From NCBI RefSeq assembly GCF_001870225.1, contig NZ_CP017675.1:1693372-1732946 (forward strand): a stretch of DNA of 39,575 nt, read 5' to 3'. The notes under the pieces were generated by a model. That model had not been told where the DNA came from, did no database searches, and was given only the letters and a program-made list of their open reading frames with translations. Of the stretch, positions 1-7,222 are shown piece by piece. Made by a program: the position numbers and the translations under genes. How positions within the stretch are numbered: the first letter of the stretch is position 1; the number at the start of each line of letters is the position of its first letter. Origin of the DNA: Gloeomargarita lithophora Alchichica-D10 (lineage in GTDB: Bacteria > Cyanobacteriota > Cyanobacteriia > Gloeomargaritales > Gloeomargaritaceae).

Positions 1-594
1 GCCATCCGCTCCAGGTAATTCATCAAAAATAATTTCCTCATAAACCTGCTCAATCACCACACTTAAATCAATGCTCTTAAATTCCACCCTATCCCCCGTA
101 CGATAATTCAAAATCACCCAATCTCCCGCCTCATTTTTATGGTAAATATCAATTCCTATCTCATCAGAACTGACCAAAACATAATCAACTAGATGAGGAT
201 TACGGCGATATTTTTCAAACTTTTTACCCCGGTCGTAGGCTTCCGTCGTTTCTGATAGGACTTCCACAATTAAACAAGGATAGGTAATATACAAAGAATG
301 CTCCCTATCTCTCTCATCACAGGTCACGCTAAGATCAGGATAAGTATAGTTGGACGTGTGGAGAATGTTTACCTTCAAATCAGAGTTAAAAACACGACAA
401 GGTTTTCCCCGTAAATATGCTCTGATTATGCTTACAACATTTAATTTAATCGCACTATGATTTTGCGTACCACCACTCATCGCATACACCCGACCATCAA
501 TTAGCTCATATTTTTCTAATTGCTTTTCTTCCCAAGCAAAATACTCTTCAGGTGTAAAGTAACGGTCATCCTTTTGTACTGCGACTATAGCCAT
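1..594 (-). CDS. Uma2 family (DUF820) putative endonuclease, truncated by window edge
   Basis: The reading frame is open for 198 codons from an ATG at 594 to the left edge, so the C-terminus is outside the window. The translation has the Uma2/DUF820 pattern: an N-terminal YFTPEEYFAWEEK segment, ELIDGRVYAMSGGT, then the PD-(D/E)XK-like core with YPDLSV, a LIVEVLSE strand carrying the acidic residue, and a Lys-rich KKFEKYRR helix. Uma2 proteins are restriction-endonuclease-fold proteins that are numerous in cyanobacteria and of unknown biological role. An in-frame ATG at 606 is an alternative start; neither has a strong ribosome binding site. It is AT-richer than the permease next to it, which fits an accessory gene. 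It is not closely similar to the three Uma2 genes near 8.5-10.8 kb. Confidence 0.8.
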   Translation of the reverse strand, partial: MAIVAVQKDDRYFTPEEYFAWEEKQLEKYELIDGRVYAMSGGTQNHSAIKLNVVSIIRAYLRGKPCRVFNSDLKVNILHTSNYTYPDLSVTCDERDREHSLYITYPCLIVEVLSETTEAYDRGKKFEKYRRNPHLVDYVLVSSDEIGIDIYHKNEAGDWVILNYRTGDRVEFKSIDLSVVIEQVYEEIIFDELPGADG

Positions 595-675
595 ATATTT
601 TTTCATCCAAAGGGAGTAATATCAGTCTATAACTCATAACTTAAACCCTGCAAATTAGCCCACACTTAAAATACC

Positions 676-1779
676 CTAACGCCCCGCTTGCCGGGGATCA
701 AAACTATCCCGCAGACCATCCCCCAACAGATTAAACCCCAGAACCGCCAGAATAATCATCAAAGCGGGCGGCCATACCAGCCAAGGATGTAATAACATTA
801 TCGAAACATTGGTCGCCAGGGAGAGCATATTCCCCCAAGACGCATCTGGCTGTTCAATCCCCAAGCCAATCAAACTCAGCACCGATTCCGCCACAATAAA
901 CCCCGGCACCGTCAGCGTGGCGGAAATAATCACATAGGTCGTGGTTTGGGGTAAAATGTGCCGCCACAAAATCCCCAACGGTCTCGCCCCCAACACCCGT
1001 GCCGCCTGGACAAAACCCTGTTCTTTCCCACTCAATACCTGCCCCCGAATCACCCGCGCCAACCCCGCCCAATTGATAAACGAAGTAATGAACACGATTA
1101 ACAAAAACCGTTGACTGCTGGTCAAACCAGGGGGCAAAACGGCGGCCAGAGCCACCAGCAGATAAATGCTGGGAATGGTCATTAACACTTCCACCAGACG
1201 CATCAGCAGACCATCCCACCAGCCCCCCGCATAGCCCGCCACCCCCCCCAACAGGATACCGATGGGAAAGGTGATGAGAATTCCCACCAGCCCCACCGAC
1301 AAACTAATCCGGCTCCCCAGCAATAACCGGCTGAATTGATCCCGCCCCTGGTCATCGGTTCCCAACAGATTCAGATGCGCCGGTGCCGCCACCCCAAACA
1401 GATGCCAATCGCTGGGAATACCGGGAAAGACCCGCCAATCCCTCACCTGCCAGCCCCGTGCCGTCCGTTGGGGCAGGGGTACGGTTAATTCGAGCCAGCG
1501 GTACTGGTAACCCCGGACAAACAATCGCACCGGCCTGGGTTGCGTGCGATCCACCCGCAATTCCCGTGCGCCGGTATCCAAGTCCAACGGCCCTTGGGTG
1601 GTGGGATAAACCTGCGGCCAGGGTTGCCATTGCACCTGGGTGGGAGGGAGCAATGCCCCGTTTTCCTGGCTGGCATAGGGGTCATAGGGAGCTAAAAAAT
1701 CCGCCCCCAACATCCCTAAATACAGCACCAGCAGAATCATTGCCCCCCAACGGGCGAGGGGATTGCGCCACCAATTCAT
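676..1779 (-). CDS. ABC transporter permease, dipeptide/oligopeptide/nickel (DppC/OppC) type
   Basis: This 367-residue protein is an inner-membrane permease of the peptide/nickel importer family. It has an N-terminal membrane anchor at about residues 10-28, a long periplasmic linker of roughly 100 residues, then the DppC core starting at LLGTDDQGRDQFSRLLLGSR, with five further membrane segments. The cytoplasmic coupling loop that contacts the ATPase is visible as AARVLGARPLGILWRHILPQ (EAA-type loop). The linker before the core is longer than in enteric DppC, as is common in cyanobacteria. No substrate-binding protein, partner permease or ATPase lies within the window, so the substrate cannot be assigned. 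The gene is divergent from serA, with a 68-base gap between the two starts. Confidence 0.88.
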   Translation of the reverse strand: MNWWRNPLARWGAMILLVLYLGMLGADFLAPYDPYASQENGALLPPTQVQWQPWPQVYPTTQGPLDLDTGARELRVDRTQPRPVRLFVRGYQYRWLELTVPLPQRTARGWQVRDWRVFPGIPSDWHLFGVAAPAHLNLLGTDDQGRDQFSRLLLGSRISLSVGLVGILITFPIGILLGGVAGYAGGWWDGLLMRLVEVLMTIPSIYLLVALAAVLPPGLTSSQRFLLIVFITSFINWAGLARVIRGQVLSGKEQGFVQAARVLGARPLGILWRHILPQTTTYVIISATLTVPGFIVAESVLSLIGLGIEQPDASWGNMLSLATNVSIMLLHPWLVWPPALMIILAVLGFNLLGDGLRDSFDPRQAGR

Positions 1780-1847
1780 AAAAAAATCCTATCCGAATCC
1801 CTACTAAACAGGGTAGATTAAAGGGCAATTGTTTAATGTGAACTGTT

Positions 1848-3428
1848 ATGCCCCGCGTACTGGTGACGGAACCGATTGACCCGGCTGGGGTTGCCATCCT
1901 TTCCCAGGTGGCGCAGGTGGATCAACGCCACAACCTGACCGCCGCTGAATTACAGGCTTGTATTGGCGAATACGATGGCCTGCTGGTGCGCTCGGCCACC
2001 AAAGTCACCCAGGGATTGATCACGGCGGGCCATAACTTGAAAATCATTGGCCGCGCCGGGGTGGGGGTGGACAACATTGATGTCCCGGCGGCCACCCGCC
2101 AAGGGATTGTGGTGGTCAATTCCCCGGAAGGGAACACCATCGCCGCCGCCGAGCAGACCGTCGCCCTGATGCTGGCACTTTCCCGCTACATTCCCCAGGC
2201 GAACCAGTTGGTCAAAGCCGGGGAGTGGAACCGCAAGGAGTTTTTGGGGGTAGAAGTTTATAAAAAAACCCTGGGCATCGTGGGCTTGGGTAAAATCGGT
2301 TCCCACGTGGCAACAATTGCCCGGGCGATGGGAATGCGCCTGCTGGCCTACGACCCGTTTATTTCCCAGGAGCGGGCGGAACAGTTGGGCTGTAGCCTAA
2401 TGGAGCTAGAAGTTCTATTTCGTGAAGCCGATTACATTACCCTGCACATTCCCAAAACCCCGGACACCACCCATCTGATCAACCGGGAAAGTTTCAAAAA
2501 AATGAAACCCACCACCCGGATCATCAACTGCGCCCGGGGCGGATTGATTGACGAAGTGGCACTGGTGGATGCGATCAAAGCGGGACGCATCGCCGGGGCA
2601 GCCTTGGATGTGTTTGAACAGGAACCGCCCGCCGGTAGTCCCCTACTTTTGCTGGGTAAAGAAGTGGTTTTAACCCCGCACCTGGGCGCTTCTACCATCG
2701 AAGCCCAGAGCAACGTGGCGACAGACGTGGCGGAGCAAATCCGGGATGTGCTGTTGGGGCTACCGGCTCGCTCGGCGGTGAATATCCCCGGTTTAAGTGC
2801 GGAGGTCTTAACTCGCTTAAAGCCCTACCTGGAACTGGCGGAACTGCTGGGGAATCTGGCGGGTCAGTTGGCCGGGGGGCGGGTGGAAACCCTGGGGGTG
2901 CGCTTGCAGGGAGAATTGGCGAACAATGCCAGCCAGCCGGTGGTGATTGCCGCCATCAAGGGCTTGCTGGGGCCGGCTTTACAAGAGCGGGTGAATTATG
3001 TCAATGCCGCCCTAGAAGCCAAGGAACGGGGGATTCGGGTGGTGGAAACCCGGGATGAATCCATGCGGGACTACAGCGGCTCTTTGGTGATCACCGCCCA
3101 GGGCAGTCAGGGGGAACATAGCGTGGCCGGGGCATTGTTAGGCACGGGGGAACTGCGGATCACCAGCATTGACGGCTTTCCCATCAGCGTCGCCCCCACC
3201 CGCTATATGTTGATTACTTTGCACCAGGATATGCCGGGGATTATTGGTAAAATTGGCTCACTTTTGGGCAGTTTTAATGTGAATATCGCCAGTATGCAGG
3301 TGGGGCGCAAACTCATCCGCGGGGATTCAGTGATGGTACTCAGCATTGACGACCCCCTACCCGATGGAGTCGTGAGCGAAGTGGTGCAAATTCAGGGGAT
3401 TCAGGATGCCTATGTGGTGAATTTGTAG
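1848..3428 (+). CDS. serA: D-3-phosphoglycerate dehydrogenase
   Basis: SerA oxidises 3-phosphoglycerate to 3-phosphohydroxypyruvate with NAD+, the first step of serine synthesis. The 526-residue length and domain order match the long bacterial/plant form. Residues 1-300 hold the substrate and nucleotide domains, with the dinucleotide motif GLGKIGSHVATIARAMG, the catalytic Arg in NCARGG and the catalytic His in LTPHLGAST. Residues about 310-450 form the intervening allosteric substrate-binding domain. The last 75 residues are an ACT domain (TLHQDMPGIIGKIGSLLG), usually the serine-sensing site. The start is the ATG of MPRVLVTEPID, standard for the family. The gene stands alone and is followed by a weak hairpin. 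Confidence 0.97.
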   Translation: MPRVLVTEPIDPAGVAILSQVAQVDQRHNLTAAELQACIGEYDGLLVRSATKVTQGLITAGHNLKIIGRAGVGVDNIDVPAATRQGIVVVNSPEGNTIAAAEQTVALMLALSRYIPQANQLVKAGEWNRKEFLGVEVYKKTLGIVGLGKIGSHVATIARAMGMRLLAYDPFISQERAEQLGCSLMELEVLFREADYITLHIPKTPDTTHLINRESFKKMKPTTRIINCARGGLIDEVALVDAIKAGRIAGAALDVFEQEPPAGSPLLLLGKEVVLTPHLGASTIEAQSNVATDVAEQIRDVLLGLPARSAVNIPGLSAEVLTRLKPYLELAELLGNLAGQLAGGRVETLGVRLQGELANNASQPVVIAAIKGLLGPALQERVNYVNAALEAKERGIRVVETRDESMRDYSGSLVITAQGSQGEHSVAGALLGTGELRITSIDGFPISVAPTRYMLITLHQDMPGIIGKIGSLLGSFNVNIASMQVGRKLIRGDSVMVLSIDDPLPDGVVSEVVQIQGIQDAYVVNL

Positions 3429-3432
3429 TTGG

Positions 3433-3470
3433 GCAGGAGTGAAAAGTATATTTACGTTTCCTGCAATTTT
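3433..3470 (+). terminator. possible weak terminator after serA
   Basis: GCAGGA at 3433-3438 can pair with TCCTGC at 3459-3464, with partial inner pairing of GTGAAA with TTTAC, and four T follow at 3467-3470. The loop is large and the stem short, so this is only a plausible rho-independent terminator for serA. Confidence 0.35.
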
Positions 3471-3531
3471 CAAATATAATAAAGACTAAGCGTCAGGCGC
3501 ATTCTTAGATACTAAAACTCATCTAAAGCAA

Positions 3532-3756
3532 ATGGAAATTCAAGAATTAAAGGCGTTAATCAAAGAAAGCATCCGAGAAGTTCTACGAGAAGAGCGGCTT
3601 CTGCTCTGTAAATCTCTTGTTCCTTACATCTCTAACGAAGAGCAAGCAGAAATAGAAGCTGAATTTGGTTCTCCCTCAGACTATAAAGCTGAGGAACTTG
3701 TTGACATGACACATTGGGTTAAATATGGCAGTCAAATTTCGCAAGGAAGCAATTAA
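3532..3756 (+). CDS. putative antitoxin of a RelE-type toxin-antitoxin pair
   Basis: This 74-residue protein is small, acidic and predicted helical: an N-terminal ELKALIKESIREVLREERLLL helix, then SNEEQAEIEAEFG. It precedes a RelE/ParE-like gene whose start overlaps its 3' end by 32 bases, the usual arrangement for a type II antitoxin translated ahead of its toxin. In such systems the antitoxin binds and neutralises the toxin and often represses the shared promoter. The antitoxin family cannot be named with certainty, and no DNA-binding motif is obvious. The pair is AT-rich compared with serA, consistent with acquisition by transfer. Confidence 0.72.
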   Translation: MEIQELKALIKESIREVLREERLLLCKSLVPYISNEEQAEIEAEFGSPSDYKAEELVDMTHWVKYGSQISQGSN

Positions 3757-4003
3757 GTTTTTGCAGAAGGCATTCCCTGAAGATGTTGCCAGAATTCAAG
3801 CTCAACTCAATCAGCTTCTTATCGCTGTTGAAGAGCAAGGCATCATTCCATTTATTGATCTAGATATTAAGAAAATGAAGGGGAAATGGGAGGGATTTTA
3901 TCGGCTTCGAGTTGGCAAAATTAGAGTTATCTTTGCACTAAGTACTGATTCCGATAGCATTGAAGTCATCACAATTGGAGCTAGAGGAGATGTGTACAAG
4001 TAG
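3725..4003 (+). CDS. RelE/ParE family toxin
   Basis: This 92-residue protein has the RelE-superfamily layout: an N-terminal helix pair (FRKEAIKFLQKAFPEDVARIQ), then IKKMKGKWEGFYRLRVGKIRVIFAL, the signature in which the toxin's basic strand carries the compact R-L-R-V-G-K-I-R-V motif, and a C-terminal strand ending EVITIGARGDVYK. RelE toxins of this type cut mRNA in the ribosome, while ParE members inhibit gyrase; the sequence does not decide between them. It lies 3' of and overlaps the antitoxin gene, so the two are almost certainly co-translated. Confidence 0.82.
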   Translation: MAVKFRKEAIKFLQKAFPEDVARIQAQLNQLLIAVEEQGIIPFIDLDIKKMKGKWEGFYRLRVGKIRVIFALSTDSDSIEVITIGARGDVYK

Positions 4004-4022
4004 AGTTTTAAATCTGACAAAT

Positions 4023-4110
4023 GCATAACAACCGCACTGCACCAGAACTTTCTAAACCATTTGATTCAATTGTTATCTTACTTGATGTCCGGTGAGTTCA
4101 ACCGTTGGGT
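4023..4110 (+). other. attC-like imperfect inverted repeat downstream of the toxin gene
   Basis: An 88-base segment begins with GCATAAC (4023-4029) and ends with GTTGGGT (4104-4110), which resemble the RYYYAAC and GTTRRRY core sites of integron attC recombination sites. Between them CAACCG (4029-4034) and CACCAG (4040-4045) can pair with CCGTTG (4102-4107) and CCGGTG (4089-4094), each with one mismatch, giving a long interrupted hairpin. Its position just after a small toxin-antitoxin cassette fits the integron-cassette layout. The left core deviates from consensus at one position and no integrase is in the window, so this is tentative. Confidence 0.35.
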
Positions 4111-4213
4111 TGTTGCAAATATTGGTGAAGGTAAGATTTCAAAACAACCCGTGGGGGTTCAGAGTTTAATTGAGATTAAAATATGGGCATGACTTGGTGT
4201 TTTGCGAGAAGCT

Positions 4214-4459
4214 ATGCAATCAATTGAGCAACTGACGAAGGAAATTCTATCCCTACCAAGCGTATCAAGGGCACTCCTGGCAGAAAAACTTGTGGAAAGC
4301 TTGGAATTTGACACTGACTCAACCATTCAGGTGGCTTGGGTAACTGAGGCCAAAAGGCGCAGAGATATAGTGCGGAATGGGAGCATAACGCCGATTCCTG
4401 GAGAAGAAGCTTTGGCTCAGGTTAGGTCTCTGCGACCTATTTTTAGAGATGTCCTTTAA
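4214..4459 (+). CDS. addiction-module component (TIGR02574-type) antitoxin, orphan, 3' end altered
   Basis: From the ATG at 4214 the protein is 81 residues (a TTG at 4202 would add four). It matches the TIGR02574 addiction-module family: SVSRALLAEKLVESLE near the N-terminus, then VTEAKRRRDIVRNG and IPGEEALAQVR. Family members normally sit directly upstream of a RelE-like toxin. Here there is no toxin, because the next gene is convergent on the minus strand. The final codons (RSLRPIFRDVL) are encoded by the right-hand end of the dispersed MITE-like repeat (CTGCGACCTATTTTTAGAG, seen again near 28.06 kb). The gene therefore seems to have lost its natural 3' end and partner. Confidence 0.62.
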   Translation: MQSIEQLTKEILSLPSVSRALLAEKLVESLEFDTDSTIQVAWVTEAKRRRDIVRNGSITPIPGEEALAQVRSLRPIFRDVL

Positions 4460-4460
4460 T
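4426..4460 (+). repeat. right end of the dispersed MITE-like element
   Basis: The sequence CTGCGACCTATTTTTAGAG followed by ATGTCCTT matches the right end of the fullest copy near 28.06 kb with few differences. Only the end is present. It overlaps the last codons and stop of the orphan antitoxin gene. Confidence 0.6.
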
Positions 4461-5540
4461 TCACTGCTGATCACCAAACCATTTTTGGTACAGGGTGGCA
4501 TAGGTGCCATCCTCCTGAATTTGCAATAATGCTTTGTTAATCGGTTCCCGGTAGGGGCTACCGTTGGGTAGGGCGATGGCGTAGCTCTCTTTCTGGAAAA
4601 CCGACCCCACCAGCATCATCCGCCCCCGACCGGCATTGGCGGTATAGTGCAGCAACACCGGCGCATCAAACACCACCGCCTCCACCCGACCTTCAGTCAG
4701 AGCGGTATAGGCTTCATCAATAACTTTGACCGCCAGGACATCGGCTCGTTGATTTTGCAGATAGGTAGCCGCCGTACTACCCACCGTGGTGGCGACCCGT
4801 TTCCCCGGCAAATCCTCCGGCCCACGGATGCCCCCTTGCAGTTGCTGAACGGTCAGGGAAGTGGTTACCGTGGCCGTAAAGTAGGCCACAAAGACCACGC
4901 TGGTCAACATTGCCCCCAGGGCAATAATGCGCCCCCAGGGACTTTTGGGCATCTCATCCGCCTGCGCCGAGAGGGTAGCCGCCGCCCACCAACAGGCTTT
5001 GAAAATACCCGGAATATACCCTTGTCCCTCAATAATTCCCCCCGGCTTGCGTTCCAAAAAATAGATAATATGGGCGGGCACCAAAATCAAGATCAACATC
5101 AACCCCAGCAGTTGCCCCAAGGCCGGGGAAAGCAAGAGCGTGAGTAAGCCCAGGCCAGAATTATCCGGCTTGGCTCGAACCATAATCGCCAAACCCGAAT
5201 CAAAAATAGGATGGGAAAAATCAAAATCCCGCTCCCGCACCGCCGTCACGGAAATGGCCGCTACCCCCACATCCGCCCGTTTTTCCCGCAGGGATTGGAG
5301 CAAATTCTGCACATTGGCTTGCACTTGAAATTCGGATTGTTTGCCCAAACGCGCCGCCACCTGTTGCCACAGGTCAATGCTAAACCCCGTCAACTGCTGA
5401 TTGGATTCCTGGATTACAAAAGGCGGAATCAACCGGGTCGAAACCCGCAGTGAAGCGGTCGTTTGTGCCATCCCCGGCGTGGCAATCGCCAGCACCGTCA
5501 CCACACCCAAAACCCACTGCCGCACCACCCGCTGACGCAT
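4461..5540 (-). CDS. ionotropic glutamate-receptor-like ligand-gated channel (GluR0-type architecture)
   Basis: A signal peptide ending near AQT is followed by a periplasmic-binding S1 half carrying the ligand-carboxylate Arg in VRERDFDFSHP. Next come a membrane helix (LLGLMLILILVPAHIIYFLE), a re-entrant pore segment (ACWWAAATLSAQADEMP), a second helix ending in FTATVTTSLTV, and the S2 half with the conserved acidic residue in AVVFDAPVL. This S1-M1-P-M2-S2 order is that of bacterial glutamate receptor GluR0. Unlike GluR0 the pore lacks the potassium filter TVGYG; SAQADEMPKSPWGRI looks more like animal receptor pores. I chose ATG 5540 (AAGG six bases upstream) over ATG 5591, which has no ribosome binding site. 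The ligand is unknown. Confidence 0.85.
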   Translation of the reverse strand: MRQRVVRQWVLGVVTVLAIATPGMAQTTASLRVSTRLIPPFVIQESNQQLTGFSIDLWQQVAARLGKQSEFQVQANVQNLLQSLREKRADVGVAAISVTAVRERDFDFSHPIFDSGLAIMVRAKPDNSGLGLLTLLLSPALGQLLGLMLILILVPAHIIYFLERKPGGIIEGQGYIPGIFKACWWAAATLSAQADEMPKSPWGRIIALGAMLTSVVFVAYFTATVTTSLTVQQLQGGIRGPEDLPGKRVATTVGSTAATYLQNQRADVLAVKVIDEAYTALTEGRVEAVVFDAPVLLHYTANAGRGRMMLVGSVFQKESYAIALPNGSPYREPINKALLQIQEDGTYATLYQKWFGDQQ

Positions 5541-5614
5541 AGAAACCCTTACACCATCATTAGCCGCTATCGTCCCATATTCTTGCCTCATCCAGGGAGT
5601 GACCCACCGAAAAC

Positions 5615-6763
5615 CTACCCCCGCAGTTGAATCGGCATCACCAGATAGGTCATTTTCAGCTCCCCCAGGGGTGAAAATATCACCGGGGCAGTGGCGGAAT
5701 TTAACTGCATCTGCACCTGGGAGGATTGCATCGCCTTCAGCCCCTCCAGCACATACTTCACATTAAAAGCCACATCCAATGCTTCCCCCTCAATCTCCGC
5801 CGGAATTTGCTCCTGGCCTTGCCCCAATTCCCCGCCCTCCGTCGCCAGGATCACATTATCCAAATCCAGGGAAAATTTCACCACATTGCGACTGCCCGCC
5901 AACACCGCCAACCGCTCCAAAGCATGGATCAAATCCTCCCGCTCCATCACCACCCGGCGAGCAAAATCCTTGGGCAGTAACTGGCGATAATTTGGATACA
6001 TCCCATCCAACAACCGGGTCACCAACCGCTGGTGAAACCCCTCCCCCGCAACCACAGGCAGTTGAAAATCCGCCTGGTGGGGTTCCAGAGCAAACCGCAC
6101 CACCTCCCCCTCGTACTTGGGCAAAAGCCGCTCCACCTCCCGCAAAGCCCTGGCCGGAATCGTGGCCTGCACCGGCTCCCCAAGGCTGGTCAATTCGGTT
6201 TCCACAATTGCCAAACGATGCCCATCCGTAGCGGCAAATTCCAGGGTTTCCCCCCGAGTTTGCAAATGCACCCCGGTCAAAATCTGCTTGGTTTCATCAC
6301 TACTAGCGGCAAACAACACCCCCTTTAATCCCTGCAAAAATGCCTCTCGCTCCAAGGGCACCGCCGTTGCGGTCACCTCAGGTAAGGCCGGGAAGTCCTC
6401 CCCAGGCAGGCCAGAAATCTGATAAGGTCCCGCCAGGGTATCTTTCTTCCCTTCCCGTTCCAGGCGGGCGCGCAGAGTCGCCTGCAAGTCAGCAATTTTA
6501 ATTTCCACCTCCGCCGTGGGTAAACGGGAAACCAAATCCCCCAAGGTGCGGGCGGGTAAGGTAATAGTTCCCGACTCATACACGGTCGCAGCCATCTGGC
6601 TTTGTAAACACAAGGTTTGATCAAAAGCACTCAAAATGACCTGATTACCGTCCGCTGAAAACAACACATTCGCCAAAATGGGATTCGTAGGTCGGTTGGC
6701 CACTGCACGGCTGACCATGCTCAAGTGGTTGCTCAAATCTTTTTGGGAACAGGTCACATACAT
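5615..6763 (-). CDS. dnaN: DNA polymerase III beta sliding clamp
   Basis: DnaN forms the ring that holds the replicative polymerase on DNA. The 382-residue protein shows the three clamp subdomains: an N-terminal MYVTCSQKDLSNHLSMVSRAV, a middle domain with TGVHLQTRGETLEFAATDGHRLAIVE, which is the family signature, and a C-terminal domain ending in the conserved VIFSPLGELKMTYLVMPIQLRG (the P-M-x-L/I-R tail that contributes to the peptide-binding pocket). The start is the ATG of MYVTCSQ. It is transcribed leftwards, away from the DnaA-box cluster that begins about 110 bases upstream, so it is co-oriented with a fork leaving the origin. No dnaA gene is in the window. Confidence 0.98.
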   Translation of the reverse strand: MYVTCSQKDLSNHLSMVSRAVANRPTNPILANVLFSADGNQVILSAFDQTLCLQSQMAATVYESGTITLPARTLGDLVSRLPTAEVEIKIADLQATLRARLEREGKKDTLAGPYQISGLPGEDFPALPEVTATAVPLEREAFLQGLKGVLFAASSDETKQILTGVHLQTRGETLEFAATDGHRLAIVETELTSLGEPVQATIPARALREVERLLPKYEGEVVRFALEPHQADFQLPVVAGEGFHQRLVTRLLDGMYPNYRQLLPKDFARRVVMEREDLIHALERLAVLAGSRNVVKFSLDLDNVILATEGGELGQGQEQIPAEIEGEALDVAFNVKYVLEGLKAMQSSQVQMQLNSATAPVIFSPLGELKMTYLVMPIQLRG

Positions 6764-6853
6764 ACCGGCAATTTACCCCAGAGTGATGCCATCCTGCCAC
6801 CCCAATTTTCCAGCCGTGCCTCTACTCCGGTCTAAAAGATCAAAAATTTTCTT

Positions 6854-6883
6854 TAGTAGATAGTAGTAGAGGCCTGTGGATAT
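6854..6883 (+). other. candidate DnaA-trio unwinding element
   Basis: Five TAG trinucleotides (6854-6859 and 6861-6869, with one extra A at 6860) are followed by a short GC-rich spacer AGGCC (6870-6874) and then a DnaA box at 6875-6883. This order of trinucleotide tract, GC-rich gap and DnaA box is that of the basal unwinding system described for Bacillus subtilis, where DnaA spreads from the box onto single-stranded trios. It sits at the dnaN-proximal edge of the box cluster. Confidence 0.6.
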
Positions 6884-7092
6884 GTGGATAACTTATGTGG
6901 ATTATTGACGGCGACGGGGTTTGCCACCCCACCCCCCTGTGGATAACTTGTGGATAACCTGTGGATAAAATCCTAAGTTATCCACAGCCCCCTTTTTTTA
7001 TCCACAACCCCCCCCGATTTATCCCCAAATAATCCACAGGCCAAGCCCGACTTATCCACAGATTTTTGCCACTTATCCACAGGTTATCCACA
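6854..7092. other. chromosomal replication origin (oriC): DnaA box cluster
   Basis: Nine perfect DnaA boxes are present. Four read TGTGGATAA on the + strand (starts 6883, 6938, 6949, 6960) and five read TTATCCACA (starts 6978, 6998, 7052, 7073, 7084). There are four near matches at 6875 (TGTGGATAT), 6896 (TGTGGATTA), 7019 (TTATCCCCA) and 7030 (TAATCCACA). The two orientations form left and right arms that meet between 6968 and 6978, and several neighbours are exactly 11 bases apart (6938/6949/6960 and 7073/7084). The location in the dnaN-thiO gap and the absence of any other gene support this as the initiation site. DnaA would bind here in its ATP form and melt the adjacent DNA. Confidence 0.95.
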
Positions 7093-7098
7093 GGTTTT

Positions 7099-7200
7099 GC
7101 GCCAAAAACTGTAATAATTTTTAATAATTTGATTTTTGATTTAGAGCCGTTAAAAGCCTAATAATGTCCTAATAGTGTCTATCACTAGTGTACAGCGAAT
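7099..7200. other. AT-rich segment beside the DnaA boxes, alternative unwinding region
   Basis: Immediately right of the last DnaA box the sequence becomes very AT-rich (TAATAATTTTTAATAATTTG and similar) and includes the near-repeat CCTAATAATGTC / CCTAATAGTGTC at about 7157-7180. It contains no gene. It could be a duplex-unwinding element on the thiO side of the origin, or the 3' flank of thiO. Confidence 0.4.
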
Positions 7201-7222
7201 TGCCAGATAATGACTTCAAAAA

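Noticed and set aside
6870-7092. Dense short repeats that could be taken for a CRISPR array or iterons
   Set aside because: The repeated unit is the 9-base DnaA box in two orientations, with spacers of 2-45 bases, next to dnaN. This is an origin and not a CRISPR array.
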